64,000 nt of DNA from Candidatus Marispirochaeta associata (lineage in GTDB: Bacteria > Spirochaetota > Spirochaetia > JC444 > Marispirochaetaceae), in assembly GCA_001749745.1 (NCBI GenBank), contig JWTM01000290.1, forward strand, positions 186,001-250,000, given 5' to 3'. Of this stretch, positions 26,501 to 34,279 are shown piece by piece. Each line of letters opens with the position of its first letter. The first letter of the stretch is position 1. Under the pieces are notes generated by a model, which saw only the letters and a list, made by a program, of their open reading frames with translations, had not been told where the DNA came from and searched no databases. The translations under genes and the position numbers were made by a program.

Positions 26501-27841
26501 CAGATTTCTAAAGGGATAAGAACGGCGAAGGGTTCTGAAAAGCCCGTCGGCGGCGGTAGGTCCGGCCATTGCTTCGGAGACGATAATCTGAGCCAGCACA
26601 TCGAGTCCGCCCTCGACCGGTTTTAGCTCCTCCACCTCCCCGGTTTGCACCGCCCGGGCGAGGCCGAGACCGTCTAGAAGATCCCGGCCGTGGCTGCAGA
26701 AGAGCCTGGCCCGGCTGACGGCTCCCACCCGGTGGCCGGCACGGCCGATCTTCTGGACAGCCGAGGCCAGGCTGAAGGGGGTCTGGACCAGGATAATCTG
26801 ATCCAGGAAACCGATATCGATGCCGAGTTCCAGGGAGTTGGTAGCCACGATGCAGCGTAATCTGCCGCTCTTCATGCGGGTCTCCACCCCCTGTCTGATC
26901 TCCCGCGAGAGGGAACCGTGATGGGCATAAGCGATATTCGCCTCGGCCGCAGTGTTGAGCAGAAAGGAGAGCCGTTCGGCCAGGCGTCGGGAATTGACGA
27001 AGATGAGGGTGGAGCGTTCAGCCTCCACCAGGGGCAGGAGTTTTTCTACAAGCCTCTTCCAGGGGGTATCCCGATCGGCATCGGCCAGGTTTTCAGCCGC
27101 TTCCGGGATGACCTCCACCTCGAGGCGGATCTGCTTGCGGTCGGCGGAACGGACGATCCCCATTGCGCGGCTTAGCCCCGGTGCGGCGTAGCCCGCGGCG
27201 AAGGCGGCCACCCGTTCGGGATTGGCTACCGTGGCCGAGAGGGCGAGACGCTGAAACTCTCCGGAGATCACCGATAGCCGTTCCAGGGCGGAGACCAGAT
27301 GCACCCCCCGCTTATTCGAGGCCAGGGCGTGGATCTCGTCCAGAATCACGGTTTTCAGGTCGCTAAAGAGGAGCCGCGCCCGGGGATTGGCGAGCATGAT
27401 ATTCAGACTCTCAGGTGTCGTAATCAGGATCTGAGGCGGTTTCTCGATCATCCGCCGCCGTCGATACTGGCTGGTATCGCCCGAGCGGGTCTCGATTCTG
27501 ATCTCTCCCAGGGATTGATTACGGCCTTCAGCCAGTTCCCGGATCTCATTCAAGGGTTCGAGCAGGTTGAGCCGCACATCCTGATTCAGGGCTTTGAGGG
27601 GACTGATGTAAAGGAGAGCGAGACGCTCTGCAGGCCAACGGCCGCTTAAGAGGGCGTCCAAACCGCACAGAAAGGCGGCCAAGGTCTTGCCGGTTCCGGT
27701 GGGCGACGCGAGCAGCAGACTCTCACCCGCTACGATTCGGGGCCATACCTGTCGCTGCGCATCGGTCGGCCCCGGGAAGCGGCCCCTGAGCCACTCCTGT
27801 ACCAAAGGGGAAAAGCCGTCGATAGATGAATCCCATTTCAC
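23519..27841 (-). CDS. lhr: Lhr-type large ATP-dependent helicase
   Basis: A 1440-residue SF2 helicase of the long (Lhr-core plus C-terminal extension) type. Core motifs are Walker A ASPTGTGKT near residue 48, TTPESL, DEIHAL near 168, LSATVANPERVA near 205, and motif VI KIGRAGHRVGAVSRARLF near 365. After the core come winged-helix and DEAD/H-associated domains (about 400-860) and a long C-terminal region with further winged-helix elements (to 1440). Lhr proteins translocate 3'-5' on DNA and unwind DNA/RNA hybrids in repair. The start is GTG at 27841 with no strong ribosome site. It is divergent from the FucU-like gene (46 bp) and 38 bp upstream of the methyltransferase. Confidence 0.94.
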   Translation of the reverse strand: MKWDSSIDGFSPLVQEWLRGRFPGPTDAQRQVWPRIVAGESLLLASPTGTGKTLAAFLCGLDALLSGRWPAERLALLYISPLKALNQDVRLNLLEPLNEIRELAEGRNQSLGEIRIETRSGDTSQYRRRRMIEKPPQILITTPESLNIMLANPRARLLFSDLKTVILDEIHALASNKRGVHLVSALERLSVISGEFQRLALSATVANPERVAAFAAGYAAPGLSRAMGIVRSADRKQIRLEVEVIPEAAENLADADRDTPWKRLVEKLLPLVEAERSTLIFVNSRRLAERLSFLLNTAAEANIAYAHHGSLSREIRQGVETRMKSGRLRCIVATNSLELGIDIGFLDQIILVQTPFSLASAVQKIGRAGHRVGAVSRARLFCSHGRDLLDGLGLARAVQTGEVEELKPVEGGLDVLAQIIVSEAMAGPTAADGLFRTLRRSYPFRNLERDSYDLVLEMLSGYYRGARIPKLPARIKIEGDQIHALPGAAAAYYSSGGTIPDRGYFTLRKAGSGTPIGELDEEFVWERKVGDVFSFGNRMWRIQALTPQTVEVLPSDAPADTTTFFRADPMLKGYTASAILGELIEAFGEQRNPERRLTEEFAFSREAAERLSAYLKLQTEQTGPVHRHRIVEEETRSAKTSGFLHLYFLHTLWGGTVNAPLALALSAQFAEEGVDAEVIWDNDSILISSLDALSRPAGDRLASLSQERLEGLIVSALSRHGIFGARFREAAGRALLLPKSGFNRRTPLWLNRLRAQRLYGVLVKRPDFPLIREALRECMQDLFDIPRLKELLRECTSGIIEIGRIQTESPSPLCSGALWDQINVQVYNDDTPAAEGGVSVEWAERIASGEFERPRIDPALIEAFLSRLQRRAAGYRPESGEELQEILKERILIPIPEWREMAEPLEHEDTSLQAKKFGTVLGDGRQHSFLAAGEQLPYLIPSLRDELTRELEIERHGIGEEEQSLRTRELFSGWLYFLRPVSREELITNSPFDPQQTEARLDELIESEELVFDRLIDGDEKRYLMHAEAYRELLSFVRARHRIDSGPLLQREQLARLLYRWQGAEAGLGIEEILSLMEGFPLPARLWEEAVLPVRSEEYRPARLDEILSRREICWLGEEKKRISFYLREDADLCGAARSEAPLLPAAGAFSFWELTSLKDQEQGRSADELAARLWKDVWNGGAAADSFAPIRSGIARNFRAPKLPAAARSRRRGFAAWRSALPLEGNWYRPALRNESADELETLEASKERVRILFSRYPVLFRELLHREEGPFRWGAIFKALRLMEFSGELISGEFIAHIPGLQFILKEDLGRIRSLSSAAERPFLLHVADPASLAGIGIDALKQAFPERRGELWMLIREGAAAAWYSKSRADLHLGTPRPPEEEILSFRPLLKRGLLDRLDLETVNSIPIYEHPAAERIEEALLESGFVKGLKAFTLWP

Positions 27842-27887
27842 GCTTTTATGCTAATATAGCTCCATCAATTAGGAAAGGAGTTTGCTG

Positions 27888-28316
27888 ATGCTGAAAAACA
27901 TTTCATCGATCCTCTCTCCGGAGCTGCTCTATGTGCTGGCCCAGATGGGCCATGGTGATGAGATCGTCTTCGGAGATGCCAATTTCCCGGCGGAGAGCAT
28001 GAACGATCTGGTTATCCGGGCCGACGGACACGGTATTCCGGAACTGCTCGAGGCGGTGCTTACGCTCTTACCCTTGGACCAGTATTCCGAGAAGCCTGCG
28101 GGGCTCATGCAGAAGGTTCCCGGCGATCCGGTTGAAACCCCGGTCTGGGAGACCTACCGTACTATCATCGATAAGGAAGAGCAGAATTTCGGTGGTTTTG
28201 AGATGATCGAACGCTTCGCCTTCTATGAACGGGCCGAGAAGGCCTATGCCGTAGTCGCCACCGGCGAACGTTCCCTCTACGGCAACCTGCTCTTGATAAA
28301 AGGGGTAATCCCTTAA
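27888..28316 (+). CDS. fucU: RbsD/FucU-family sugar mutarotase
   Basis: A 142-residue decameric-type mutarotase that interconverts alpha and beta anomers, probably of L-fucose or a related sugar. The FucU signature is clear: LSPELLYVLAQMGHGDEIVF, then GDANFPAESM with the catalytic-site His and Asp, and RADGHGIPELLEAVL. The ATG at 27888 follows AGGAAAGGAG by 7 nt and is preferred to the TTG at 27882. No fucose operon is nearby, so the substrate is uncertain. The 3' end overlaps the convergent unknown gene by 4 bp. Confidence 0.85.
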   Translation: MLKNISSILSPELLYVLAQMGHGDEIVFGDANFPAESMNDLVIRADGHGIPELLEAVLTLLPLDQYSEKPAGLMQKVPGDPVETPVWETYRTIIDKEEQNFGGFEMIERFAFYERAEKAYAVVATGERSLYGNLLLIKGVIP

Positions 28317-30214
28317 GGCTCGGTTTTCGAGCGGAGATCATGCCGTCCGGCGATGACCAAACTCATCTTCAGGGTGATGTACTCCCGTAAACCGTGTCCG
28401 TAGCCTTCTAGGTGAGGCGCTTTCTTGAGAATCCGTCCAAGATTGCGCTCCACAATCATTGTCAATGCGCCCAGACTGACCGCCGGCCGGTCGGCGTAGA
28501 ATTGGTTAAGATCGGTTTCGATGTTCCGGTCGATCTCCTCCCGGGGGAGCACATCCGCCGGGAGTCTAGTCCAGATCTCCTGCAGTTTCTGCCGTCCTTC
28601 GAGCTCGTCCAGTCCCGCCTGTTTCAGGATATCCTCGCTGCTCATCCCTTTCTTCTCCTCTGCTTTAGGTTTCCCGTGTTTGGGCGCCGAGGCGTGCTGG
28701 TTTTGGTGGACCGACCAGGCCAGCCAATGAAAGAGCCTGAAGAGGAGGGCTCTGAACCAGGTATAGGAGCTGTGGATTTGCAGATAGATTTTATCGAAGA
28801 GCTGGGTGCGGTTGAGTTTGAAGAGGCGGTCCGGAGCATCGTAGCGGAATTCCCGCACCCGCCGGGGAAATCCATCTACCCCGGGACGGTCGTCTAAAAA
28901 TCGATAGAGGCTCGCGTTTTTAAGGAGCGATACCAGCGGGGGATCCAGTTTCACGGCCGTCTGATGTAAAAGTTCCCGGAAGCGCCGGTCGTTCTGCATC
29001 GCCTCCTCGAACTTATGCTCCTCGAGCATCCCCCGCCATCGCTGCTCGATGTTGTCTTGTACCGCTTGCTGTAAATGGGCTCCCCGCTTCGCGAGGTAGC
29101 TTTCAATATTGTGATGATGGAGGTAGAGGGTACCCTCGTCGGGTGAGTTGAATGCTACGCACAAGGGATGCACCGCTCCCAGTCCGACATACTTCTGCTT
29201 GAAGGCCTGGTACTGTTTCTCCAACTCATCGCCGGCGGTGCCGGGAAAGAAGGAGTGGGTAAGCTGCTTGAGTTCATCCTCGGAGATTACGAGGTGCACC
29301 GCATCCCGTACATTTATGAGGAAGTCGTCCGTACTCACTCCCCGCTTTTTAGGGGCCGCCAGGAGGAGCCTTTCCAGTATGCCCAGGCTAATGAGAAAAT
29401 CAAAATCGCCGATCTCGTTGTACGAGAAGCGGGTAAGCAGATAGCTGTTCTCCGGGGATACTAAATCGCTGATTACCTGCTTGCCGGCATCCCCGGTAAT
29501 GGTAATTCGATTCAGAATCAGGCGGGTACTCTCTTCTCGCAGTTCCTTATCGGTACGCCGCTGAAGCTGGCCCAGATCACCCTCGATCAGTTCGCGCTGA
29601 CGACCGAGGAGCAAATTCTTGTAACTGAGTATTTTTTCACTGAAGAAATCGCTGTTTTCCCCGGCCAGCTGGGAGAGATAGTACTGAATCTTCCGCCAGC
29701 AGAAGACCGGCAGCTCCTGCAGAAAATCCCCGTGGATGAGGATGGGCGGCAGCGCCTGATTCGCGAAGCGCAGCTCGATGATCTCCCCTTCGGCCGCGCC
29801 GCGCCGCAGGTGCGAGGTGTCCAGATCGTCCGAAGCCATCTGTTCACACTCTTCCGGGAGATTACTGAATCCGCTGGAGGGCCAGGGGGTCTCCACCGGA
29901 AGCTTCGACTGATGCAAGGGGCCGTAGTAGTTCTTTAGCTCCGTAGCAAGTTCCTGCCGATTGGTCATGATTCGGGGGTGGAGTTCGAACTCGATCTTGC
30001 TGATCCGCAAGAAACCGCTTTTCAGGAGCTTTTTGACCAGTGTGCTGGAGCGGAAATCGATCCCGGTGCGGGTAATCTCCCGAATCGGAACGGTAAAGCT
30101 CCCGTAGCGCTGGAGAACGCGATAAACCAGGGAGAATTCCGCCTCTTCCCGCTCGTTGGCTTGGAGTATCCAGAGTATCCACTTTCGCTTATGTTCCGGA
30201 AGCAGAAAATTCAT
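28313..30214 (-). CDS. large protein of unknown function at the end of the biotin operon
   Basis: I do not recognise this 633-residue protein. It has no signal peptide or Walker motif. The N-terminal 80 residues look like winged-helix segments (ILWILQANEREEAEFSLVYRVLQRYG, then VKKLLKSGFLRISKIEFEL). The rest is mostly helical and charged. One aromatic stretch near residue 490 (WFRALLFRLFHWLAW) could be a membrane or amphipathic helix. A Lys/Glu-rich linker (KPKAEEKKG) precedes a helical C-terminal domain ending in ITLKMSLVIAGRHD. Its ATG overlaps the bioN stop (TGATG), so it is translationally coupled to the biotin transporter genes. Function cannot be assigned. Confidence 0.85.
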   Translation of the reverse strand: MNFLLPEHKRKWILWILQANEREEAEFSLVYRVLQRYGSFTVPIREITRTGIDFRSSTLVKKLLKSGFLRISKIEFELHPRIMTNRQELATELKNYYGPLHQSKLPVETPWPSSGFSNLPEECEQMASDDLDTSHLRRGAAEGEIIELRFANQALPPILIHGDFLQELPVFCWRKIQYYLSQLAGENSDFFSEKILSYKNLLLGRQRELIEGDLGQLQRRTDKELREESTRLILNRITITGDAGKQVISDLVSPENSYLLTRFSYNEIGDFDFLISLGILERLLLAAPKKRGVSTDDFLINVRDAVHLVISEDELKQLTHSFFPGTAGDELEKQYQAFKQKYVGLGAVHPLCVAFNSPDEGTLYLHHHNIESYLAKRGAHLQQAVQDNIEQRWRGMLEEHKFEEAMQNDRRFRELLHQTAVKLDPPLVSLLKNASLYRFLDDRPGVDGFPRRVREFRYDAPDRLFKLNRTQLFDKIYLQIHSSYTWFRALLFRLFHWLAWSVHQNQHASAPKHGKPKAEEKKGMSSEDILKQAGLDELEGRQKLQEIWTRLPADVLPREEIDRNIETDLNQFYADRPAVSLGALTMIVERNLGRILKKAPHLEGYGHGLREYITLKMSLVIAGRHDLRSKTEP

Positions 30215-30957
30215 CAAGGGAGAGTATACCCGAGATGGCGGGGCGCGTACATGAAAAAAACGAGAGCTCCGTAGCAGAAAAGACTGAGAATAAGCTGTCC
30301 GCGGTCTATCGGCCCCAGCGAGAATGAGCGTCGGCTATGATAGCCTCGAGCCAGGAGGGCATCGCTTAGGAGATCCGAGCGACGGAAGAGACGGGTAAGC
30401 AAGGGAATCGTAAGGCAGCGGAGGCGCCTTAAGGGCCGATACCAGGGGATGCCGCCCCGGCCGGCCAGCGCTTCTCGGCTCTGGTGCAGGGCGGAGAAGA
30501 AGAGGGGAATCGAGGAGATGACCACCGAGACCATCAGTGCGAATCCGGAGGCTGGGAAGCGGGGAATCAATGAGCCCAGGGCGTAGAAGGTGCCGCGGAT
30601 TTCCGGGGGCGAGGTGGAGGTCGCGTAGAGGAAGCCGATGAGCATAAAGGCGGCCAGGCGCAGAAGCAGCCTCAGGGCGGGGGCCGGGTCGGAGCCGCTC
30701 AGTCCGACCGCTCCGGCGTAGGCTAGGGCGATGACGGCTAGGAAACGAAGCAGCGCCCCTATCAGGCTCAGCGCAATCCTTAAGGGAGGACCGGCGGTTA
30801 AGAACAAGAGCAGCAGCATCAGAACTGAAACCGTCGTACCGGTCAGACTGCTTTTAACGATCAGGATATTCAAGAGGATAAGGCTCGAGAGCTTCAATCG
30901 CGGATCGTAGCGGTAGAGGATGCCGTCGGCGGGAATGTAGCGGAAGATCAGATCCAC
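30214..30957 (-). CDS. bioN: biotin ECF transporter transmembrane subunit T
   Basis: A 247-residue EcfT-family membrane protein with about five to six hydrophobic helices and the two short Ala-Arg-Gly-type coupling motifs expected in the cytosolic loop (REALAGRGG near residue 160 and DALLARGY near 205), which contact the ATPase. It couples BioM ATP hydrolysis to BioY. The gene overlaps bioM by 10 bp upstream. An all-in-one bioY-bioM-bioN set beside birA makes a dedicated biotin importer likely, rather than a shared ECF module. Confidence 0.92.
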   Translation of the reverse strand: MDLIFRYIPADGILYRYDPRLKLSSLILLNILIVKSSLTGTTVSVLMLLLLFLTAGPPLRIALSLIGALLRFLAVIALAYAGAVGLSGSDPAPALRLLLRLAAFMLIGFLYATSTSPPEIRGTFYALGSLIPRFPASGFALMVSVVISSIPLFFSALHQSREALAGRGGIPWYRPLRRLRCLTIPLLTRLFRRSDLLSDALLARGYHSRRSFSLGPIDRGQLILSLFCYGALVFFMYAPRHLGYTLP

Positions 30958-31700
30958 GTGGCCTCCTCGATAGGGGCGCCGTTGCGACAGGGATTGCGGA
31001 CGCCGTTCTCCTCGCAGAGGGGGAGGATCTCCGCCGGCGGGCCCTGGGCTACCAGGCGTCCTTCGGAGAGCAGGACCAGGCGGTCGGCGTGGGCCAGGAT
31101 CTTCCCGATATCGTGGGTGATTACGCAGATCGCCTGGCCCGAGCGGTGGAGGTCGATCAGCATAGAGAGGAGGGTCTTGATTCCGGGATAATCGAGCTCC
31201 ATAAAGGGTTCGTCCAGGATCAGGAGCTCCGGCCGCATGGCGACCACAGAGGCCAAGGCCAATCGCCGGCGTTCTCCGCCGGAGAGGCTCAAGGGATGGC
31301 GTTGCGCCATCCCTCCCAGGCCGAACTGCTCCATGGCGGCGACGACGGTCGCCTGAAGCGCCTCCCCCTGTATCCGGTGGTTTTGCGGTCCGAAGGCTAT
31401 TTCATCATAAACCGTATCCTCGATGAACTGCTCTTCCGGATGCTGAAAGACGAGACCCAGGCTGCGCCGGGCAAGGCTCAGATTGCGGGTAAGCTCACTC
31501 CCTTTGACCAGGACCGAGCCCTCGCTCGGGCGGGTCAGTCCGATCGCATGGCGCATTAAGAGGGTCTTGCCGGCGCCGTTGGCTCCGGCGATGATCAGAA
31601 GCTCCCGGGGAAAAACAGGGAGATTGATATCCTTCAATCCCCAGACACCGTCCGCAAAGCGGTGCCCGGTCTTCCGGAATTCGAGGAGAGGTTCTTCCAT
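30948..31700 (-). CDS. bioM: biotin ECF transporter ATPase
   Basis: A 250-residue ABC ATPase of the CbiO/EcfA type. Walker A is GANGAGKT (39-46), Q-loop FQHPEEQF, signature LSGGERRRLALA near 135, Walker B LLILDEPF near 160, and H-loop VITHDIGK near 192. The Q-loop with adjacent acidic residues is characteristic of ECF ATPases. Only one ATPase gene is present, so a homodimer is expected. It is encoded between bioY (6-bp gap) and bioN (overlap). Confidence 0.93.
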   Translation of the reverse strand: MEEPLLEFRKTGHRFADGVWGLKDINLPVFPRELLIIAGANGAGKTLLMRHAIGLTRPSEGSVLVKGSELTRNLSLARRSLGLVFQHPEEQFIEDTVYDEIAFGPQNHRIQGEALQATVVAAMEQFGLGGMAQRHPLSLSGGERRRLALASVVAMRPELLILDEPFMELDYPGIKTLLSMLIDLHRSGQAICVITHDIGKILAHADRLVLLSEGRLVAQGPPAEILPLCEENGVRNPCRNGAPIEEATWI

Positions 31701-31706
31701 CGCCGT

Positions 31707-32255
31707 CTATGCGGCTACCGAGCGGTAACGGTCGAGGGAGCGCGCCGCGAAGGCGGCCGCAATCGCTTTCACGAGATCCCCCGGTAGAAACGGCAGCATC
31801 CCGACGGCGACCCCCCGAGCCAGGGAGACGGGATTACCCGATGCGGCTTCTAAGCGCCAGATCAGCCAGGGGACACCGATCAGGTAGATCACCAGGCTTC
31901 CGGCGGCGGCGGCAAAAAGAAAGAACGGTATTTTTCTGGGGCCCCCTTGAGCGAGAGCTCCCGTTACTATCGCCGCTAAGAGGTAGCCGATCAGATAGCC
32001 TCCGGTCGGTCCCAGAAAGAGGGCTGCGCCTCCGCCGCCGCTGAAAACCGGGAGGCCGATGGCGCCCAAGAGGAGATAGAGAAGGACCGATAGACCGCCC
32101 CATCCCGGACCGAGAAAAAGACCGGCCAGGATTACGAAGAAGTTCGCCAGGACCAAGGGCACCGGAATGAAGGGGATACGGATGAAGGTGCCGACGATAA
32201 TAAGTGCGGTAAAGAGGGCGGTGAAGATGCTGCGCTTGAAGAGATGCTGATTCAT
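31707..32255 (-). CDS. bioY: biotin transporter substrate-binding subunit
   Basis: A 182-residue integral membrane S-component with about six helices. BioY hallmarks are visible: LVLANFFVILAGLFLGPGWGG, LLGAIGLPVFSGGGG, GPTGGYLIGYL and a C-terminal LPFLPGDLVKAIAAAF. It binds biotin at the membrane and imports it with BioMN. It is located 9 bp after birA. No biotin synthesis gene (bioB, D, F or A) is in the window. Confidence 0.95.
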   Translation of the reverse strand: MNQHLFKRSIFTALFTALIIVGTFIRIPFIPVPLVLANFFVILAGLFLGPGWGGLSVLLYLLLGAIGLPVFSGGGGAALFLGPTGGYLIGYLLAAIVTGALAQGGPRKIPFFLFAAAAGSLVIYLIGVPWLIWRLEAASGNPVSLARGVAVGMLPFLPGDLVKAIAAAFAARSLDRYRSVAA

Positions 32256-32264
32256 GGATTCTCC

Positions 32265-33233
32265 TTATCTATATGTCTGGTAACGACCGATTATCCTGCC
32301 TCCCGGGGAAACCTCGATCAGAGATTCTGCGGGGCTGTTCGCCTTTCGAAGGATTAGTCCCCCGGAAAGGCTCATGCCCACCGGTTCGCCCGGGAGCTCC
32401 TTGCCGCGGATATCCTCCCGGTTCCTGTCGAGCCACCGGGTTTCCCACTCCCTTCGGACCGCCTCCGGATCCAGCGCACCCAGGGCTGACCTTAGCGGGT
32501 GCTCGATAAGCCGAAAGAGCGCCCGGGGAGTGCAATCCGCGTTCGAGGCCCTCTCCTGCAGGGCCTCACGCAGGGAGATGCCGTTCCACTCCTGGTTTAG
32601 CGTACCTTCGGCATTGATTCCTACTCCCAATGACCCCCTTCCGGGGGATTCGCTCTCGCCGTTGATTTCAAGCAAGAGCCCGCCCAGCTTTCGCATTCCG
32701 AGATAGAGATCGTTCGGCCATACAAAGCGGATATCAAGGTCGTAGTTGCGGCCGAGGTGTTCCGCAAGGCTCATCCCGGCCCGGATTAAGTAGAGGTAGG
32801 CATAGGCCGCCGGAGTAGCGGGGCGGAATAGGGCGGTACAGTAGAGACCTCCCGCCGGGGAGCTCCAGCTCTTGTTCCCACGGCCGCGACCGGCGCTCTG
32901 TTCCCGGGCTACCCAGAACTCGACCTCTCCCTCGGGGGGAGTCCGTTTTCCGGGGGCCTGCATGGTCGATTCGACTCTGTCGAGGATATGCACCCGCTCA
33001 TGGTCGATGTTCGGGTCCGAAGGGCTTAGAGTTCCGGGTTCCCGGTAGAGTCGGTAGCCCTGCTTTTCAGCCTCGATACGATACCCCTCTTCCCGAAGCT
33101 GGCGAATGTGTTTCCAGACCGCCACCCGGGAGATGCCGACCAGTCGGCCAAGTTCCTCGCCGCTGGAGAACTCTTCCGCCCCTTGGAGTAGTTTGAGGAT
33201 CTCGGTCCGGTGAAGAGAGGGTTTGTTAACCAT
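32265..33233 (-). CDS. birA: bifunctional biotin-protein ligase and biotin operon repressor
   Basis: 322 residues. An N-terminal winged HTH (about 1-65: LGRLVGISRVAVWKHIRQL) is followed by the ligase core, with the biotinyl-AMP loop SAGRGRGNKSW near residue 115, GGLYCTALF, the catalytic Lys region MRKLGGLLLEING, and a C-terminal SH3-like domain. It biotinylates carrier domains, here presumably K636 of the giant carboxylase, and represses the biotin operon as holo-dimer. Codons 2-4 form one arm of a BirA operator. No ribosome site is seen, consistent with a very short leader. First gene of birA-bioY-bioM-bioN-unknown. Confidence 0.95.
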   Translation of the reverse strand: MVNKPSLHRTEILKLLQGAEEFSSGEELGRLVGISRVAVWKHIRQLREEGYRIEAEKQGYRLYREPGTLSPSDPNIDHERVHILDRVESTMQAPGKRTPPEGEVEFWVAREQSAGRGRGNKSWSSPAGGLYCTALFRPATPAAYAYLYLIRAGMSLAEHLGRNYDLDIRFVWPNDLYLGMRKLGGLLLEINGESESPGRGSLGVGINAEGTLNQEWNGISLREALQERASNADCTPRALFRLIEHPLRSALGALDPEAVRREWETRWLDRNREDIRGKELPGEPVGMSLSGGLILRKANSPAESLIEVSPGGRIIGRYQTYR

Positions 33234-33254
33234 AAGATTGATGTAGGTTAACGA
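33223..33254 (-). promoter_or_regulatory. BirA operator overlapping the birA start codon
   Basis: TTGTTAACC (33223-33231), 14 nt, then GGTTAACGA (33246-33254): an inverted repeat with 8 of 9 paired positions and the spacing known for BirA operators. One arm covers birA codons 2-4. The other overlaps the region where the -10 would lie downstream of TTGACT (minus strand 33274-33269). Confidence 0.82.
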
Positions 33255-33294
33255 AGAAGGCTGTTGTAAGTCAATGGGAGAGGGCGAGGATAGT

Positions 33295-33525
33295 TTATAG
33301 ATGTTTCCGCTTTACTTCAGTGCGCAGAGTGAGTCCGGCTACCATACAGGCGTTTTCGACCGCATCCTCTATCTTGCGGGTGGCTACGACCTCTATTAGC
33401 CCGGAATGGACATCGAATTTCACATCCAGGACTGAGGAGAGCTCCAATAATCCCTTCTTTAGCAGCAGCGCTTTGTTGGTATCCATGTTGTCGATTACAA
33501 AAAAGTAGGATTTTGAACGGGCCAT
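33295..33525 (-). CDS. small ferredoxin-like-fold protein (HMA-like, no metal Cys)
   Basis: A 76-residue cytosolic protein. Its beta-alpha-beta-beta-alpha-beta pattern (SYFFVIDNMD, ALLLKKGLLELSSVLDVKFDVHSGLIEVVATRKIEDAVENACMVAG) resembles heavy-metal-associated or ACT-like domains. The CxxC metal motif is absent, so copper binding by the usual site is unlikely. It has a leaderless-type promoter (TATTAG 5 nt before the ATG) and no Shine-Dalgarno sequence. It may be co-oriented with birA but is separated from it by the BirA operator. Function unknown. Confidence 0.65.
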   Translation of the reverse strand: MARSKSYFFVIDNMDTNKALLLKKGLLELSSVLDVKFDVHSGLIEVVATRKIEDAVENACMVAGLTLRTEVKRKHL

Positions 33526-33559
33526 ACAATCTAATACAACAGGGGTGACAAAATTTCAA
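33525..33559 (-). promoter_or_regulatory. predicted leaderless promoter of the HMA-like gene
   Basis: Minus strand TTGAAA (33559-33554), a 17-nt spacer and TATTAG (33536-33531), then 5 nt to the ATG at 33525. Confidence 0.45.
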
Positions 33560-33566
33560 TGGAAAA

Positions 33567-33582
33567 GTGTTTTAATTAACAC
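33567..33582. repeat. short inverted repeat in the intergenic region
   Basis: GTGTT and AACAC flank TTAATT (33567-33582), between the divergent HMA-like and LPP20-like genes. It could be an operator; five-base arms occur by chance, so support is weak. Confidence 0.25.
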
Positions 33583-33656
33583 CAAAGCTTGAAAAGCGCT
33601 ACGCAAAGCAGTAGGCTTATTTTAAAAGACTCTCGTATCTTGAAGGAGAAAAAAAG

Positions 33657-34199
33657 ATGAAAAGAGCATCAGTATTGGTCCTCGCCCTGATGGCATTGGC
33701 CCTGATCGTTTCCTGTTCTTCTGCGCCCGAGCCGGCAGCGGCTCCGTCCACGGACAATCTTCCCGACTGGGTTCTTATGCCGCCCATCGCCGATGACGCC
33801 TACTACGGTGTCGGTACCTACAAGTCCTCCAATCTCTCTACCGCTCGTACCGCAGCCACTGCGAACGCCCGGGCCGAGATTGCTGCCCAGGTAGAAGCAC
33901 GGCTCGATACTGCAGTTAAGCAGTATGCCCAGGAGGCCGGTGTAGACGGCAACAAGCAGGTAGTCGAGTTCCTGGAGACCTATACCAAGCAGGTTGCTTC
34001 GGCCACTCTCGAAGGCTCTAAGCCGGTCGAAACCTTCCGCGATGACGACGGAACCGTCTATGTGATGGTGATGTACGAAAAGAGCGCCCTGAAGGAAGCT
34101 GCCAAGGATGAGCTTTTCAAGCGGAACGAGGACGCCGCCTTTGCGGAGTTCAAGGCCGACGAGATGGAACGCTGGCTTGACGAGGAACTCGAAGAGTAG
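33657..34199 (+). CDS. LPP20-family lipoprotein
   Basis: A 180-residue lipoprotein with a type II signal peptide and lipobox LIVSC (Cys near residue 20). The mature part has the LPP20 pattern: DNLPDWV, AYYGVGTYKSSNLSTARTAATANARAEIAAQVEA, then a helical region and a final strand VYVMVMYEKSAL. Such proteins are outer-membrane-associated in Helicobacter and common in spirochaetes. GGAG precedes the ATG. It is ended by a strong terminator, so it is a single-gene transcript, and it is followed by two related lipoprotein genes. Molecular role unknown. Confidence 0.87.
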   Translation: MKRASVLVLALMALALIVSCSSAPEPAAAPSTDNLPDWVLMPPIADDAYYGVGTYKSSNLSTARTAATANARAEIAAQVEARLDTAVKQYAQEAGVDGNKQVVEFLETYTKQVASATLEGSKPVETFRDDDGTVYVMVMYEKSALKEAAKDELFKRNEDAAFAEFKADEMERWLDEELEE

Positions 34200-34231
34200 A
34201 CCCGCTACTCGTCATGTAAACCAATAGATCG

Positions 34232-34267
34232 AAACGGTACGGATAGACTTATCCGTACCGTTTTTTT
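34232..34267 (+). terminator. Rho-independent terminator after the LPP20-like gene
   Basis: A perfect 14-bp stem (34232-34245 with 34250-34263), a 4-nt loop and continuing T tract to 34267. Very strong. Confidence 0.95.
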
Positions 34268-34272
34268 ATAAT
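34244..34272 (+). promoter_or_regulatory. leaderless promoter embedded in the upstream terminator
   Basis: TAGACT (34244-34249, in the terminator loop region), 17 nt, TATAAT (34267-34272), then 7 nt to the ATG at 34280. The -10 is a perfect consensus and starts on the last T of the terminator tract. Confidence 0.6.
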
Positions 34273-34279
34273 CGAGCCG

